Assembly: GCF_018866305.1 (NCBI RefSeq)
Contig: NZ_CP076456.1
Location: 2,542,001-2,606,000 of the forward strand
Direction of reading: 5' to 3'
DNA length: 64,000 nucleotides
DNA from: Arthrobacter sunyaminii
GTDB lineage: Bacteria; Actinomycetota; Actinomycetes; Actinomycetales; Micrococcaceae
Shown here in pieces: positions 1 to 9,067 of this stretch (position 1 is its first letter; each line of letters begins with the position of its first letter). The notes under the pieces were generated by a model. The model saw only the letters and a list, made by a program, of their open reading frames with translations, searched no databases and was not told the DNA's origin. The translations under genes were made by a program, and so were the position numbers.

Positions 1-682
1 ACAGGTACAGCACCGGGCTGCCGGGGTTTTCCCGGGACAGCCGGTCCATCATCACAGCCATTCCCGGAGTGGGCGTGCGCGCATGCTCATCCAGCACGAA
101 AGTGTTCCATGCCGCCAGGAACGGCCGCGGCAGGGCGGTCACCATGACGGTGTCGTCAATATCGGACACCACACCCACCCGGGCGGATGGATCCACAATG
201 TAGACGGGCGCGGCGGCGGCTTCGGAGTCTTCCGAGCGCAGCGTCACGGTGGTCCAGCCCGGCGTCAGCTGCACGGGAATTACGACGTCGATGACACCCC
301 CGCGGTCAGCGGTCACGGGATAGCACTCATCGCCGATTTCCACCGTGACTGAGGCCTTGTTGATGGGCGGGCTCATGAAGTTGCGCCAGCCGCGGATGCC
401 GTCACGGATCGCTTTGGCACCGGCCGAATTCTCATCGGGCGAGGCATAACCCGGCTTGGCGAGGATGACCCGTCCCAGGACACGGACCCACTCGGTGGTT
501 CCATATCCGGTGAACGGCAGGACGGTTTGGATTTCACCGCGTTTGCGGGCCCGGCCTTCGCGGTAACTGTGAAGGGCATCTTCCAGACGCATGCCAATGT
601 GGCTGGCCTGCTCTTTGACGGAAGGAGCAGCACCGGCGGACGCGGAGGGGCTGGCTGACGGGTCTGAGGGTGTAGACGACAT
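1..682 (-). CDS. App1-like phosphatase domain protein (DUF2183), 3' end cut off by the window
   Basis: The reading frame starts at the ATG at 682 and is still open at base 1, so about 227 N-terminal residues are visible. Residues 174-178 read DIDDT after a hydrophobic strand, the DxDxT signature of the HAD-like catalytic domain of the App1/DUF2183 family, whose yeast member is a phosphatidate phosphatase. The Pro/Ser-rich first 20 residues look disordered, and about 90-165 form the beta-rich region that precedes the catalytic core in this family. The substrate in bacteria is not established. The start is uncertain because GGAG lies only two bases from the ATG; the Met at residue 31 is an alternative. 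Confidence 0.75.
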   Translation of the reverse strand, partial: MSSTPSDPSASPSASAGAAPSVKEQASHIGMRLEDALHSYREGRARKRGEIQTVLPFTGYGTTEWVRVLGRVILAKPGYASPDENSAGAKAIRDGIRGWRNFMSPPINKASVTVEIGDECYPVTADRGGVIDVVIPVQLTPGWTTVTLRSEDSEAAAAPVYIVDPSARVGVVSDIDDTVMVTALPRPFLAAWNTFVLDEHARTPTPGMAVMMDRLSRENPGSPVLYL

Positions 683-772
683 GGCTCCAGTCTGTCAGAC
701 ACGGCCACCGGCTGCTGTCGCCCGCCGAAGCACCCGGCCGTGCGGCTGATCGGGGCGGGAACAGACAAAAAG

Positions 773-811
773 AAAACCGGCAGCACCGTCCGAAGACAGC
801 ACTGCCGGTTT
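773..811 (-). terminator. Rho-independent terminator after the desaturase gene
   Basis: The ten-base arm AAACCGGCAG at 774-783 pairs with CTGCCGGTTT at 802-811. Read on the minus strand the hairpin runs into TTTTCTTTTTG, a good U-tract, just beyond the desaturase stop at 826. Confidence 0.7.
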
Positions 812-825
812 CTGCCGGCTGCGGA

Positions 826-1908
826 TCAGCGCCGGAACTGTGAAGTCATGGGGCAGTCAAAGGGATCCCTCGCCGAAAGGCCCACCGTGTTGAGGTACCG
901 CACAACAATCCCGTAGGACTGCGTCAGGGACGTTTCGGTGTACGGAATCTTGTGCTCGGCGCAGTAGGCCTTGACGATCTCCGAAGCGCGCGCCAGGTGC
1001 GGGCGGGGCATGTTCGGGAACAGGTGGTGCTCAATCTGGTAGTTGAGCCCGCCCATCAGCGTGTTCATGCCCTTGCCCTTGATGTTGCGGGACGTGAGGA
1101 CCTGGCGGGAGAGGAAGTCCACCTTGGAATCCTTGGGGAGGATCGGCATGCCCTTGTGGTTGGGAGCGAAGGAAGCACCCATGTAGACGCCGAACACTGC
1201 CAGCTGGACACCGAGGAAGGCAAAGGCCATGCCCACGGGCAGGAAGAAGAACACTGCACCGACGTAGAGACCCAGGCGCAGGAATACCATGGTCAATTCC
1301 GTGAAGCGGCCCTTAATCTGCTTGTTGGCAAACAGGTGCTTGATGGACGTGGCATGCAGGTTGATTCCCTCGAGCATCAGCAGCGGGAAGAACAGCCAGC
1401 CCTGGCGGCGGGCGAACCAGGCCATGAAGCCCTTTTGGCGCGCAGCCTGCTCCGGAAGGAAGGAAATGGTGTCCATGTCGATGTCCGGATCCTTGCCCAC
1501 CGTGTTGGGGTTGGCGTGGTGCCGGCTGTGCTTGTTCATCCACCACTGGTAACTGATCCCGACGACGGCGTTGGCAACAAAGCGGCCTGCACGGTCATTC
1601 GCGGGACCGGACTCAAACACCTGCCGATGGGCTGCCTCATGGGCAATAAATGCCAGCTGAGTAAACAGCACACCCAGCGCTGCAGCAATCAGCAGCTGGA
1701 ACCAGCTTTCACCGATGAGGAAGAAACCCGTGCCTGCGGCCACTAGCCCGGCGCAGAGAAAAACAAACGTCGTGATGTAAAAGGAACGGCGCCGCTTTAG
1801 CAGGCCTTCATCACGGACGGCCTTCAGCAAGCCTGAATAGGCGCTGACGACGGAATTAGTGCGAGTCTTCGATGCTGCTCGTTTGGCTGGTTGTGCAGTT
1901 GTGCTCAT
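826..1908 (-). CDS. Membrane fatty-acid (acyl) desaturase
   Basis: A 360-residue di-iron membrane desaturase that should insert a double bond into acyl chains and adjust membrane fluidity. The three histidine clusters that bind the metal are visible: HEAAH at 90-94, HSRHH at 127-131 and QIEHH at 291-295. Between them lie paired hydrophobic segments at about 44-64, 68-90, 170-190 and 205-245. The QIEHH form is typical of front-end and related desaturases, so the position of the double bond cannot be read from the sequence. The frame is open up to an ATG at 2043, but the ATG at 1908 has GAGGG five bases upstream and gives the normal family length. A divergent YhhN gene starts 197 bases away. 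Confidence 0.88.
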   Translation of the reverse strand: MSTTAQPAKRAASKTRTNSVVSAYSGLLKAVRDEGLLKRRRSFYITTFVFLCAGLVAAGTGFFLIGESWFQLLIAAALGVLFTQLAFIAHEAAHRQVFESGPANDRAGRFVANAVVGISYQWWMNKHSRHHANPNTVGKDPDIDMDTISFLPEQAARQKGFMAWFARRQGWLFFPLLMLEGINLHATSIKHLFANKQIKGRFTELTMVFLRLGLYVGAVFFFLPVGMAFAFLGVQLAVFGVYMGASFAPNHKGMPILPKDSKVDFLSRQVLTSRNIKGKGMNTLMGGLNYQIEHHLFPNMPRPHLARASEIVKAYCAEHKIPYTETSLTQSYGIVVRYLNTVGLSARDPFDCPMTSQFRR

Positions 1909-2105
1909 GCGGCCCTCTGGGTCTTTCGGCTTCCCAGCCGTCGGTATACGAGCAAGTTCTGCTCTATAGATATCTCCCACCCTAACCCGAATCCGGCCGA
2001 GAACCTTGTGATCGGACGCACAGATAGTTCTTCCTTGGTGCAATCCGGCGGATCCCCGCGTCCGTCACGCCGTACTATGGGCCTCAGCCGATCGAAGGAA
2101 ACTCC

Positions 2106-2843
2106 TTGACAAACGCCCCCGCGCTTAGTGGAACCAGTGCCCCACCCCGCCCCCGGTGGTGGTGGGGCTTCGCACCGTTTGCGGCATTCTCCGTCATCCA
2201 TGTCGGTGCCCGCCTCGCCGGTGCAGCCGATATCGCGGAACCGACCAAGCTGACACTGATGCCGCTGCTCGCCGTCGCCGCCGTGTGGGCAGTCCGCGGT
2301 GCCGTCCGTGCCGGCTTCCGCCGATCCGGCCGCGTGTCCAACGCCGCTCTGCCCTCAGCTCTCCTGCTGGCGGCGCTTTTCTTCTCCTGGCTTGGCGACG
2401 GCGCCGGTACCTTCTTCCCGTTCGCCCCGGAGCTGCCGGTGATGCTCGGTTCCTTTGGCATCGCGCACATCTGTTACATCTGGCTCATGGCCCGGTTTGT
2501 GGCACATCGGCCGTTCCCCCGGTGGGCGCTCGTGTTTGCGTTGTGGTGGGTACTCATGCTGCTGGTGCTGTGGCCGACCCTGGGAAACCTGACGTTGGCC
2601 GTGGCGGCTTACGGGATCGTGCTTGCCGGCACAGCGGCCACGGCCGCACGGTGCAGTCCAATGGTTTCAGCCGGCGGCGTGCTGTTTCTGTCTTCCGACA
2701 CGATTCTGGCACTGCGCATCTTCATGCCCGAGGTGATGCCAAACTGGACCAGCGCTTTGGTCATGCTGACCTACTGTGCGGGACAGGGCCTCATTGTTGC
2801 CGGCCTGCTGCGAAGTACAGCCGCAGCCCGCCGGCCCCAATAA
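2106..2843 (+). CDS. Lysoplasmalogenase, YhhN family membrane protein
   Basis: A 245-residue polytopic membrane protein with about eight hydrophobic segments. The conserved acidic stretches of the YhhN/TMEM86 family are present: EPTKLTLMPLL near residue 42 and FSWLGDGAGTFFP near residue 95, which form the putative active site. Animal TMEM86 members hydrolyse the vinyl-ether bond of lysoplasmalogens; whether this host makes plasmalogens is unknown, so the substrate is inferred. The start is TTG at 2106, with AAGGAA seven bases upstream. Its 3' end overlaps the oppositely oriented NUDIX-NYN gene by 53 bases. Its divergent neighbour is the fatty-acid desaturase, also a lipid gene. Confidence 0.8.
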   Translation: MTNAPALSGTSAPPRPRWWWGFAPFAAFSVIHVGARLAGAADIAEPTKLTLMPLLAVAAVWAVRGAVRAGFRRSGRVSNAALPSALLLAALFFSWLGDGAGTFFPFAPELPVMLGSFGIAHICYIWLMARFVAHRPFPRWALVFALWWVLMLLVLWPTLGNLTLAVAAYGIVLAGTAATAARCSPMVSAGGVLFLSSDTILALRIFMPEVMPNWTSALVMLTYCAGQGLIVAGLLRSTAAARRPQ

Positions 2844-3738
2844 CCCGCGCGCCCGCCGATCGGCAGCGGTCAGCAAGCCCGCGGTCGCTGGTGACCGCCG
2901 TGACGCTGCGACCGCCGGACAGCAACTGCTCCACCTCAGCCACCACCGCGTCATCCCCGGAGCCATCCGCCCTGGCCAGCCTCACCAGCGGGTCCGGATC
3001 TTCCGGGCCGGCGACCTTTCGCGCTTGTCCCTCTACAACCACCACGTATTCAGGGAACCAGACAGCGTCCGGAAGCCCCAGGGGCTCTCCGGGAAGCCCC
3101 CGTGCAGCCAGGGCAGAAACTGCATGGAGCAGGCGTGCTGCCGCCCCGGCGCGGTCTTTCCACCAACCGTCCGGGACCACCCCAACAACGTTCGCGGCGT
3201 CGACAACCACCACCGGGCGGACGTCCAGCAACGGCCGCAGCCACCGCCAGGACCGGGCAAAAGCGGGGTGCAGCGGAAGAGCCTGAACCTCATCCGGGGG
3301 GACCCAGGCCAGCGCATGGCCCTCGGCGTCGCTAATTACGGGCTCGAACGGTACCGTCACGTCACCGATGAGGGTCGCGTACGTCCACACGCCCAGGTCC
3401 AGCACGCTCATCATGCGGACCCGGATGGACCCGGCCGGCACACCGGCTTCTTCTGCGGCTTCCCGCAACGCCGCCGCCGCTGCGGACTCGCCCTCATGCC
3501 GGGCACCGCCGGGCAGGGCCCAGGTATCCCCGTAATGGCTCCAGGAAGCACGGTGCTGAAGCAGGATTCCCCGCTCCGGATCCACGGCGAGAAGCCCGGC
3601 AGCACCGTATTTCCCCCAATAGCGCTGACCGTCCGGCCCAGCCACCCAGGCATCACCGGCGTTCCGCGCGCCCGTGGCACGTCCCGGGAGCGCTGCGGGG
3701 CGGTGCGGCTCATTGGCGGCAGACGGTTCACTGATCAT
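2791..3738 (-). CDS. NUDIX hydrolase fused to a NYN/PIN-like nuclease domain
   Basis: A 315-residue two-domain protein. Residues 45-165 form a NUDIX fold with the complete box G-x5-E-x7-REAAEEAG at about 78-99, which coordinates metal and hydrolyses nucleoside diphosphate linkages. Residues 172-310 form a second alpha/beta domain with VVVVDAANVVG (D180, N183), GDD at 261-263 and TSD at 283-285. This spacing of acidic residues is that of NYN/PIN-type RNases such as YacP. The substrate of either half is unknown; inference from the domains is that a nucleotide-linked RNA end or metabolite is processed. The gene is transcribed toward lysoplasmalogenase and overlaps its end by 53 bases. Confidence 0.8.
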   Translation of the reverse strand: MISEPSAANEPHRPAALPGRATGARNAGDAWVAGPDGQRYWGKYGAAGLLAVDPERGILLQHRASWSHYGDTWALPGGARHEGESAAAAALREAAEEAGVPAGSIRVRMMSVLDLGVWTYATLIGDVTVPFEPVISDAEGHALAWVPPDEVQALPLHPAFARSWRWLRPLLDVRPVVVVDAANVVGVVPDGWWKDRAGAAARLLHAVSALAARGLPGEPLGLPDAVWFPEYVVVVEGQARKVAGPEDPDPLVRLARADGSGDDAVVAEVEQLLSGGRSVTAVTSDRGLADRCRSAGARVIGAGGLRLYFAAGRQQ

Positions 3739-3768
3739 GCGGCCACCCTATGGAATCGCAGCGTGCCT

Positions 3769-5574
3769 TCACTGCTGACGCTCCGAGGAAGCGTTCAGTT
3801 CCCGGATCAGGGTTGATGCGTCGATGTGCCCGGCATGCCGCACCATGCCGATAAAGAAGGTGGGGGTGGACGACAGGTCCATGAACTCAGCATCCAGCGC
3901 GTCATCCTTGACCCGATTGGCCACCGGTGCGGACTGCAGGTCGTCGCGGAACTGTTCCATGTCCAGCCCCAGATCTCCGGCGTAACCAATCAGGTCCGCG
4001 GAATCCAGATGGTCCTGCCGCCGGAACAGCAGCTGGGCGTATTCCCGGAATGCACCCTGCCGGTCCGCGGCCTCACTGGCGCGCGCGGCCTCCTCCGCAT
4101 GCGGGTGGACACGGCTCAATGGCAGGTGCCTCCACACATAGACCAGCCGCGGCCCAAAGTGCTCCCGGACTTCATCAATGGAACCGGTGGCCCGCGAACA
4201 AAACGGACACTCAAAATCGCCGTATTCAATAAGCTGCAGCGGGGCAGCAGGATCCCCGCGGAAATGGTCCCGCTCCGGATCAAACGGCCGTGCCAGGATG
4301 CGCCCGGTAGAGGACGGAGGCTGCACCCGGTCCAGAATGCGAAACCAGGCCCAGCCCAGGAAGAAGGCGGTGCCGGACGCAGCGAGGATTCCCACCCGGG
4401 CCTGCGCCTGCAGGGCGGGATCTTCCACTGCAAGTTCCACAATGAACAGGGAGATGGTGAAACCAATTCCGCACAGTGCTGCTCCCCCGCCCACCCGGGC
4501 AAGCGTCAGCCCGGGCGCCAGCCGGCCAAGGCCTAGGGCGCGCATCATGGCGGCGGCTCCGGTGATGCCCACTATCTTTCCGACCACCAGCGCTGCAATG
4601 ATGCCCCACGTCAGACGGGAAGTCGCTGCGGACGCCAAAGTTTCACCGTCCAGTCGAACACCGGCATTGGCGAGGGCGAACAGCGGCAGTATCAGGAAGG
4701 ACACATACGGCCCGTAGGAACGCTGGAGACGTTCATTGATGGAAATGGATTCCTTCAGGCTGCGCGCCGTGGCAGCTGCGTATTCCGGGCTTGGCGACTG
4801 CCGGAAGGCCCGGGCCAGTTCCGCGGTCCGCTCCACCTGCCCGCGGCGCGGAGGGAAAACCGGAATGAGCAGTGCAATGGCCACCCCCGCGAGCGTAGGG
4901 TGCACTCCGGAGGCATACAGCGCGGACCAAGTCGCCAGGCTAAGCACTGCGTATGCAGGCCCGCGTCCAGCGGGCAGGAACCGGACCAGCCCCACCAGAG
5001 CCAGCAGGGCCACCGAGACGAGCAGCGGAACCGGGTCCAGGTCCGTCGTGTAAAAAACGACAATTGCCGCCAGTGCTCCGATGTCGTCCACCACCGCCAA
5101 GGTGAGAAGAAATACCCGCAGCCGGCCGGAGGACTTTGGTCCTGCCACCGCCAGGGCTCCCACCAGAAAGGCCGTGTCCGTGGAGATCACTGCGCCCCAC
5201 ACAGCGGCATTCTCGCCGGTGGGGTTAAGGAGCAAAAAGATGCCGGCCGGAACCACCAGCCCTGCCAGGGCACCCGCCACGGGGACCACCGCCCGCCCCG
5301 GCTCGGTGAGCTCACCGATGGTGAACTCCCGCTTGACCTCCAGCCCCACGGTAAAAAAGAAGAGAGCCATCAGTCCGTCATTCACAAGGTCGTGAAAGGT
5401 CATTTCCACCGCGGTGCCGCCTATGCGGAGGTCGACGGCGGTGCCCCAGAACTGCGCGTAGGTTGCCCCGAAAGGCAGGTTGGCCCACAGCAGCGCAATA
5501 AAGGTGAAGGCAAGGAGCAGCGCGGCCGAAATCTTCTCCATTATCGCGCGGCTGCCAGAGCGCGGGGGCAGCAT
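3769..5574 (-). CDS. nhaA: Na+/H+ antiporter NhaA with C-terminal thioredoxin-like domain
   Basis: A 601-residue fusion. Residues 12-415 are an NhaA-type antiporter that exchanges sodium for protons across the membrane. The transport aspartates are present and by chance keep the E. coli numbering: D133 in STDTAF and D163-D164 in VVDD. A lysine at 333 in the VVGKIVG helix matches the family. Residues 430-601 form a DsbA/thioredoxin-like domain with CPFC at 456-459 and the cis-proline segment SSTPTFF near 575. NhaA-thioredoxin fusions are known in actinobacteria; the redox partner is not. A bidirectional terminator and tRNA-Ala lie upstream. The start at 5574 lacks a clear ribosome-binding site; the Met at residue 12 is an alternative. 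Confidence 0.88.
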   Translation of the reverse strand: MLPPRSGSRAIMEKISAALLLAFTFIALLWANLPFGATYAQFWGTAVDLRIGGTAVEMTFHDLVNDGLMALFFFTVGLEVKREFTIGELTEPGRAVVPVAGALAGLVVPAGIFLLLNPTGENAAVWGAVISTDTAFLVGALAVAGPKSSGRLRVFLLTLAVVDDIGALAAIVVFYTTDLDPVPLLVSVALLALVGLVRFLPAGRGPAYAVLSLATWSALYASGVHPTLAGVAIALLIPVFPPRRGQVERTAELARAFRQSPSPEYAAATARSLKESISINERLQRSYGPYVSFLILPLFALANAGVRLDGETLASAATSRLTWGIIAALVVGKIVGITGAAAMMRALGLGRLAPGLTLARVGGGAALCGIGFTISLFIVELAVEDPALQAQARVGILAASGTAFFLGWAWFRILDRVQPPSSTGRILARPFDPERDHFRGDPAAPLQLIEYGDFECPFCSRATGSIDEVREHFGPRLVYVWRHLPLSRVHPHAEEAARASEAADRQGAFREYAQLLFRRQDHLDSADLIGYAGDLGLDMEQFRDDLQSAPVANRVKDDALDAEFMDLSSTPTFFIGMVRHAGHIDASTLIRELNASSERQQ

Positions 5575-5640
5575 CCGGGCAGTTCACCCATCCCTGCATC
5601 CTGCCACGGAGGCGGTGCGGGCGGACAGTCCGTCAACAAA

Positions 5641-5668
5641 AAATGTCCCGCTGTTAGGCGGGACATTT
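5641..5668. terminator. Bidirectional terminator between tRNA-Ala and nhaA
   Basis: AAATGTCCCGC at 5641-5651 pairs perfectly with GCGGGACATTT at 5658-5668 around a six-base loop. Runs of A on one side and T on the other give a U-tract on either strand. On the minus strand it ends the tRNA-Ala transcript before nhaA. Confidence 0.85.
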
Positions 5669-5680
5669 TTTATTAAAGTT

Positions 5681-5757
<77 letters not shown>

Positions 5758-5829
5758 AAAACAAGTGATTATCCGGTGACTTCTTCTCTACCGGGTTTCC
5801 ACCGCAAATCCTTCGATTTCCCGAAGAGT

Positions 5830-5906
<77 letters not shown>

Positions 5907-6056
5907 AATAATCTATTTCAACTATGCCCGAACCCTTGGAATTTGTATCCCCCGGGCCGAAGCAACTCCTCTACTTTAGTACAGAAATAACAGAGTGCAA
6001 AATCGAACTACACCAGTGAAATTCGTGTCCTGCTGCGGACGTGTCCGTCCGGCGGA

Positions 6057-6740
6057 CTAGCCTTCCAGCGGGCCGCTGGGGAGGGAATCGAGTCCCACAT
6101 TGTGCTGGGCCAGATTCCAGCGCACACCGCCCCCGGAGACATCGCGTTCCTCCAGCACCGACCAGTGGCAGTTGGATACTCCGCTGATGACCGTCCATGA
6201 GTTCGTGGGCAGACCCAGCAACGCGCAGATACCGGCGCGAATGGCGCCTCCGTGGCTGACCGCCACCAGGGTTCCGCCCGGTGCCAGCGCATCGGCGGCC
6301 TCTGTGACGGCTTCGGCTACCCGCCGCCCCACATCGACCCGGCTTTCGCCGCCGCCGGCCCGCACGTCACCGCTGCCGGCAGACCAGCCGGCCTGTTCCT
6401 CGGGAAACTTGGCGGAAATGTCTGCGAAGAGCATGCCCTCCCATGCTCCTGCGAAGGTTTCCCGCAGCCGGGGGTCTGTGTCCACAGGTTTGCTGGTGAC
6501 TGTCCCCAGAGCCTGCGCGGTTACCAGTGCACGGCGCAGGTCCGAGGAAATAACGACGTCGGGATGCAGGTGCGCCAGCACAGCGGCTGCTTCCACGGCC
6601 TGATGGGCGCCGGAGGGATCCAAGGCGATGTCCTGCTGGCCCTGGAACCTGCCCGCACGGTTCCATTCCGTCCGTCCGTGCCGCCAAAAGACAACTCGCC
6701 TTCCGGTACGGGCCGGATCCCAGGCCGCGGAAGAAGTCAC
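6057..6740 (-). CDS. Histidine phosphatase family protein (possible glucosyl-3-phosphoglycerate phosphatase)
   Basis: A 227-residue cofactor-independent member of the histidine phosphatase (phosphoglycerate mutase-like) superfamily. The phosphorylated histidine is H21 in FWRHGRTEWN, and the second active-site histidine is H163 in VSHGG; R70/R71 and E94 complete the usual pocket. The M. tuberculosis gene in the same place next to rsfS and nadD is Rv2419c, a glucosyl-3-phosphoglycerate phosphatase. That function is therefore plausible here but rests on gene order, not on substrate-specific residues. It is the last gene of the series and follows rsfS by nine bases, so it is probably in the same operon. 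Confidence 0.82.
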   Translation of the reverse strand: MTSSAAWDPARTGRRVVFWRHGRTEWNRAGRFQGQQDIALDPSGAHQAVEAAAVLAHLHPDVVISSDLRRALVTAQALGTVTSKPVDTDPRLRETFAGAWEGMLFADISAKFPEEQAGWSAGSGDVRAGGGESRVDVGRRVAEAVTEAADALAPGGTLVAVSHGGAIRAGICALLGLPTNSWTVISGVSNCHWSVLEERDVSGGGVRWNLAQHNVGLDSLPSGPLEG

Positions 6741-6749
6741 GGCCGGGTG

Positions 6750-7157
6750 TTATTCGGCATCCGGCACGGCGGGTGCGGAAGCAGCCGGAGCAGTCTGGTT
6801 TTCGATCTGCAGGTCAACTGCCGGGCAGTCTTTCCAGAGGCGTTCCAGCGCGTAGAAGACACGGTCTTCCTCGTGCTGGACGTGCACCACAACGTTGGCA
6901 TAGTCCAGCAGGACCCAGCGGCCTTCGCTGCGCCCCTCGCGGCGCACCGGCTTCAGGTTCTTCTTCGCCAGCTCCTCTTCAATGCCGTCCACGATGGCGT
7001 TAACCTGGCGCTCATTGGAGGCAGAGGCAATCAGGAACACGTCCGTGATGGCCAGGCGTTCGCTGACGTCGATGGCAACGATGTCGTTAGCCAGCTTTTC
7101 GGAGGCTGCCTGGGCTGCCACCCGTGCGATGTCGATGGATGATTCGGTGGCGCTCAA
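6750..7157 (-). CDS. rsfS: Ribosome silencing factor RsfS
   Basis: A 135-residue RsfS/DUF143 protein. It binds uL14 of the large ribosomal subunit and blocks subunit joining when nutrients are scarce. The family core is clear: VAIDVSERLAITDVF at about 30-44, the RQVNAIVD segment near 52, and GRWVLLDYANVVVHV followed by ALERLWKDCP near the C-terminus. I chose the TTG start at 7157 because GGAG sits five bases upstream; an in-frame ATG at 7196 would overlap the upstream gene. The roughly 20 residues after the core are Ala/Pro-rich and not conserved. Confidence 0.92.
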   Translation of the reverse strand: MSATESSIDIARVAAQAASEKLANDIVAIDVSERLAITDVFLIASASNERQVNAIVDGIEEELAKKNLKPVRREGRSEGRWVLLDYANVVVHVQHEEDRVFYALERLWKDCPAVDLQIENQTAPAASAPAVPDAE

Positions 7158-7176
7158 AGTGTCTCCTTGTATAACG

Positions 7177-8355
7177 TCAGCTGCCAAAGCCGCCAACGAT
7201 CATTGCTACTGAAATGATCAGGGCAAGAATGCCCAGACCACCAACTCCCAGCGATACAAAACGCAGTCGCCGGGTGCGGCCGAGTCCGGCCGTCTTTACG
7301 TCCAACGGGTCAAGCCCGAAAGCGCTTCGTGCACCGACGGGCTTGGCGCCGTCAGCAGGATCAAGTGGCGCGTTGACCAGGGCATCGGCCCGGGCCAGAA
7401 TGCGCGAATGCCGTACATCGGCGGAAGCCGGAGTCCGGCGAACCTCGAAGCGTTTGTCTCCGCCGCGGGGAGAGGCCTGAGGCGGTGCGGGGACCGTCTT
7501 GCCGGCCTGCTTCGGCGTGGTGGAAGTGACAACAGGCACGTGCGAGGTGGGCGGGCGCCGCATGACCGGCCGGTCCACGCCCGGAACCTTGACGAATTCC
7601 AGCGGGGTGACCATTGCCAGGTTGTGGGCGGTGGAGGGATCATTGGCGGACGGCTTGCGCTGCTCGTTCTCCTGCGAGATGCGCTGCATGTTCTGCGTGC
7701 GCCGGTTCAGGACCGCCGCGCGCTCCGCCAGCGCCTTCTGCTGGGCCAGCAGCTCAAGATCGACGGCGCTGGGATCCTTCTCCTGAATGGCCTCCATGGC
7801 TGCCACTTGGTTCCGGGCCTGCGCCTGCAGCGCTTCCCGCGCCACCAGCGCCTGTTCCACCGTCATACCGGCAATATCCGCATTGGGATCGGCACTCTTG
7901 GGACCGCTGCCGCCAGCCGAAGCGGCTGCGGCAGGTTTCCCTTCCGATCCCGAATCCTGCGCCGGTGTGCCTTGCGGCGGAGTGTCCTGCTGGGCGCGGC
8001 GGCGCCGGTCACGGCGTCCGCCTTCCCGGACCGGAGGCAGCGCTGCGGGCGGTGCGTCCACAACAGCGGCGGCGTCGGCGTCGGCGGAAGGCTTGGAGGG
8101 AACCGGTTTGGGGGCGGGGTCGGCTCCGGCCCGCTGCTGCTGCATCAACCTCAGCTGGCGGCGGGTCGGCGGATTCGCCGAGTCATCCGGGCGCGGCTGC
8201 TTGTCGGCCAGGGCTTTGTACGCACGCAGGGCCTCACGGTCCCTGGCCCGCTGCTGGGACTCCCTTTCGCGGGGCCCTACAGGGGCGTCCACCGGTACGT
8301 CAGCCGCGCGGCGGCTGCGCCGCGGTGCGTCTGCGGACTCTGGACCGTTAGTCAT
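7177..8355 (-). CDS. Hypothetical protein, long disordered region with one C-terminal membrane segment
   Basis: A 392-residue protein I cannot assign to a named family. Residues 1-160 are rich in Pro, Ala, Arg and Asp and look disordered. Residues 165-235 are Gln/Ala/Glu-rich and probably helical, likely a coiled coil. Residues 365-389 form one hydrophobic segment followed by only a few residues, so it looks tail-anchored with its bulk in the cytoplasm. It sits between nadD and rsfS, 24 bases after nadD and 19 before rsfS, and is probably translated from the same message. The position is suggestive, but no function can be read from it. Confidence 0.7.
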   Translation of the reverse strand: MTNGPESADAPRRSRRAADVPVDAPVGPRERESQQRARDREALRAYKALADKQPRPDDSANPPTRRQLRLMQQQRAGADPAPKPVPSKPSADADAAAVVDAPPAALPPVREGGRRDRRRRAQQDTPPQGTPAQDSGSEGKPAAAASAGGSGPKSADPNADIAGMTVEQALVAREALQAQARNQVAAMEAIQEKDPSAVDLELLAQQKALAERAAVLNRRTQNMQRISQENEQRKPSANDPSTAHNLAMVTPLEFVKVPGVDRPVMRRPPTSHVPVVTSTTPKQAGKTVPAPPQASPRGGDKRFEVRRTPASADVRHSRILARADALVNAPLDPADGAKPVGARSAFGLDPLDVKTAGLGRTRRLRFVSLGVGGLGILALIISVAMIVGGFGS

Positions 8356-8379
8356 TTCCTACCCATCCGGTTTCTTTGA

Positions 8380-9060
8380 TTAAGCTACTGGCTCTGAGGT
8401 TGCGGGCTCTTTGGCATGCTGGGATTCAGCGGCGTAGAGCCCGTGCTTGGCGATGTACTGCACCACTCCGTCCGGCACCAGGTACCAGACGGGTTCTCCA
8501 TCAGCCACCCGCTCCCGGCAATCTGTCGAGGAGATGGCCATGGCCGGCACCTCAAGCAGGCTGACATCATCCCGGCCCATGTTTTCCAGCACATGTCCCG
8601 GACGGGTCACACCCACGAAGTGGGCCAGGGACCACAGCTCCTGGATGTCTTTCCAGGAGAGGATCTGTGCCATGGCATCCGCACCGGTGATGAAGAACAG
8701 TTCCGCATCAGGACGCGACTCCCGCAGGTCTCGCAGCGTGTCGATGGTGTAGGTCGGTCCGGGACGGTCAATGTCCACGCGGCTGACCGTAAAACGGGGA
8801 TTGGATGCCGTTGCAATGACGGTCATCAGGTACCGGTGCTCCGGCGGACTGACTTCCCGTGCCGACTTGTGCCACGGTTCCCCGGTGGGCACAAAGACAA
8901 CTTCGTCCAGACCAAAAACTGAGGCCACTTCGCTGGCCGCCACAAGGTGACCATGGTGGATGGGATCAAACGTCCCGCCCATAACGCCCAGCCGGACCCG
9001 CCGGCCTGCGTGTTCCTGCTCCGGCTGTGCCGTCGGCAGATACGTTTCCTGTGATCCCAC
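8380..9060 (-). CDS. nadD: Nicotinate-nucleotide adenylyltransferase NadD
   Basis: Catalyses transfer of AMP from ATP to nicotinate mononucleotide to make deamido-NAD, a central step of NAD synthesis in the cytoplasm. The nucleotidyltransferase signature [12 protein letters not shown] lies near residue 28, and [12 protein letters not shown] near the C-terminus is the ISSTxIR-type motif. Length is about 226 residues with the GTG start at 9060, which has GAGGG ten bases upstream. An ATG at 9126 would add 22 residues and overlap the upstream small gene by 59 bases, so the start is not certain. The upstream small gene ends nine bases before the chosen start. Confidence 0.92.
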   Translation of the reverse strand: MGSQETYLPTAQPEQEHAGRRVRLGVMGGTFDPIHHGHLVAASEVASVFGLDEVVFVPTGEPWHKSAREVSPPEHRYLMTVIATASNPRFTVSRVDIDRPGPTYTIDTLRDLRESRPDAELFFITGADAMAQILSWKDIQELWSLAHFVGVTRPGHVLENMGRDDVSLLEVPAMAISSTDCRERVADGEPVWYLVPDGVVQYIAKHGLYAAESQHAKEPATSEPVA

Positions 9061-9067
9061 TGGGGAA

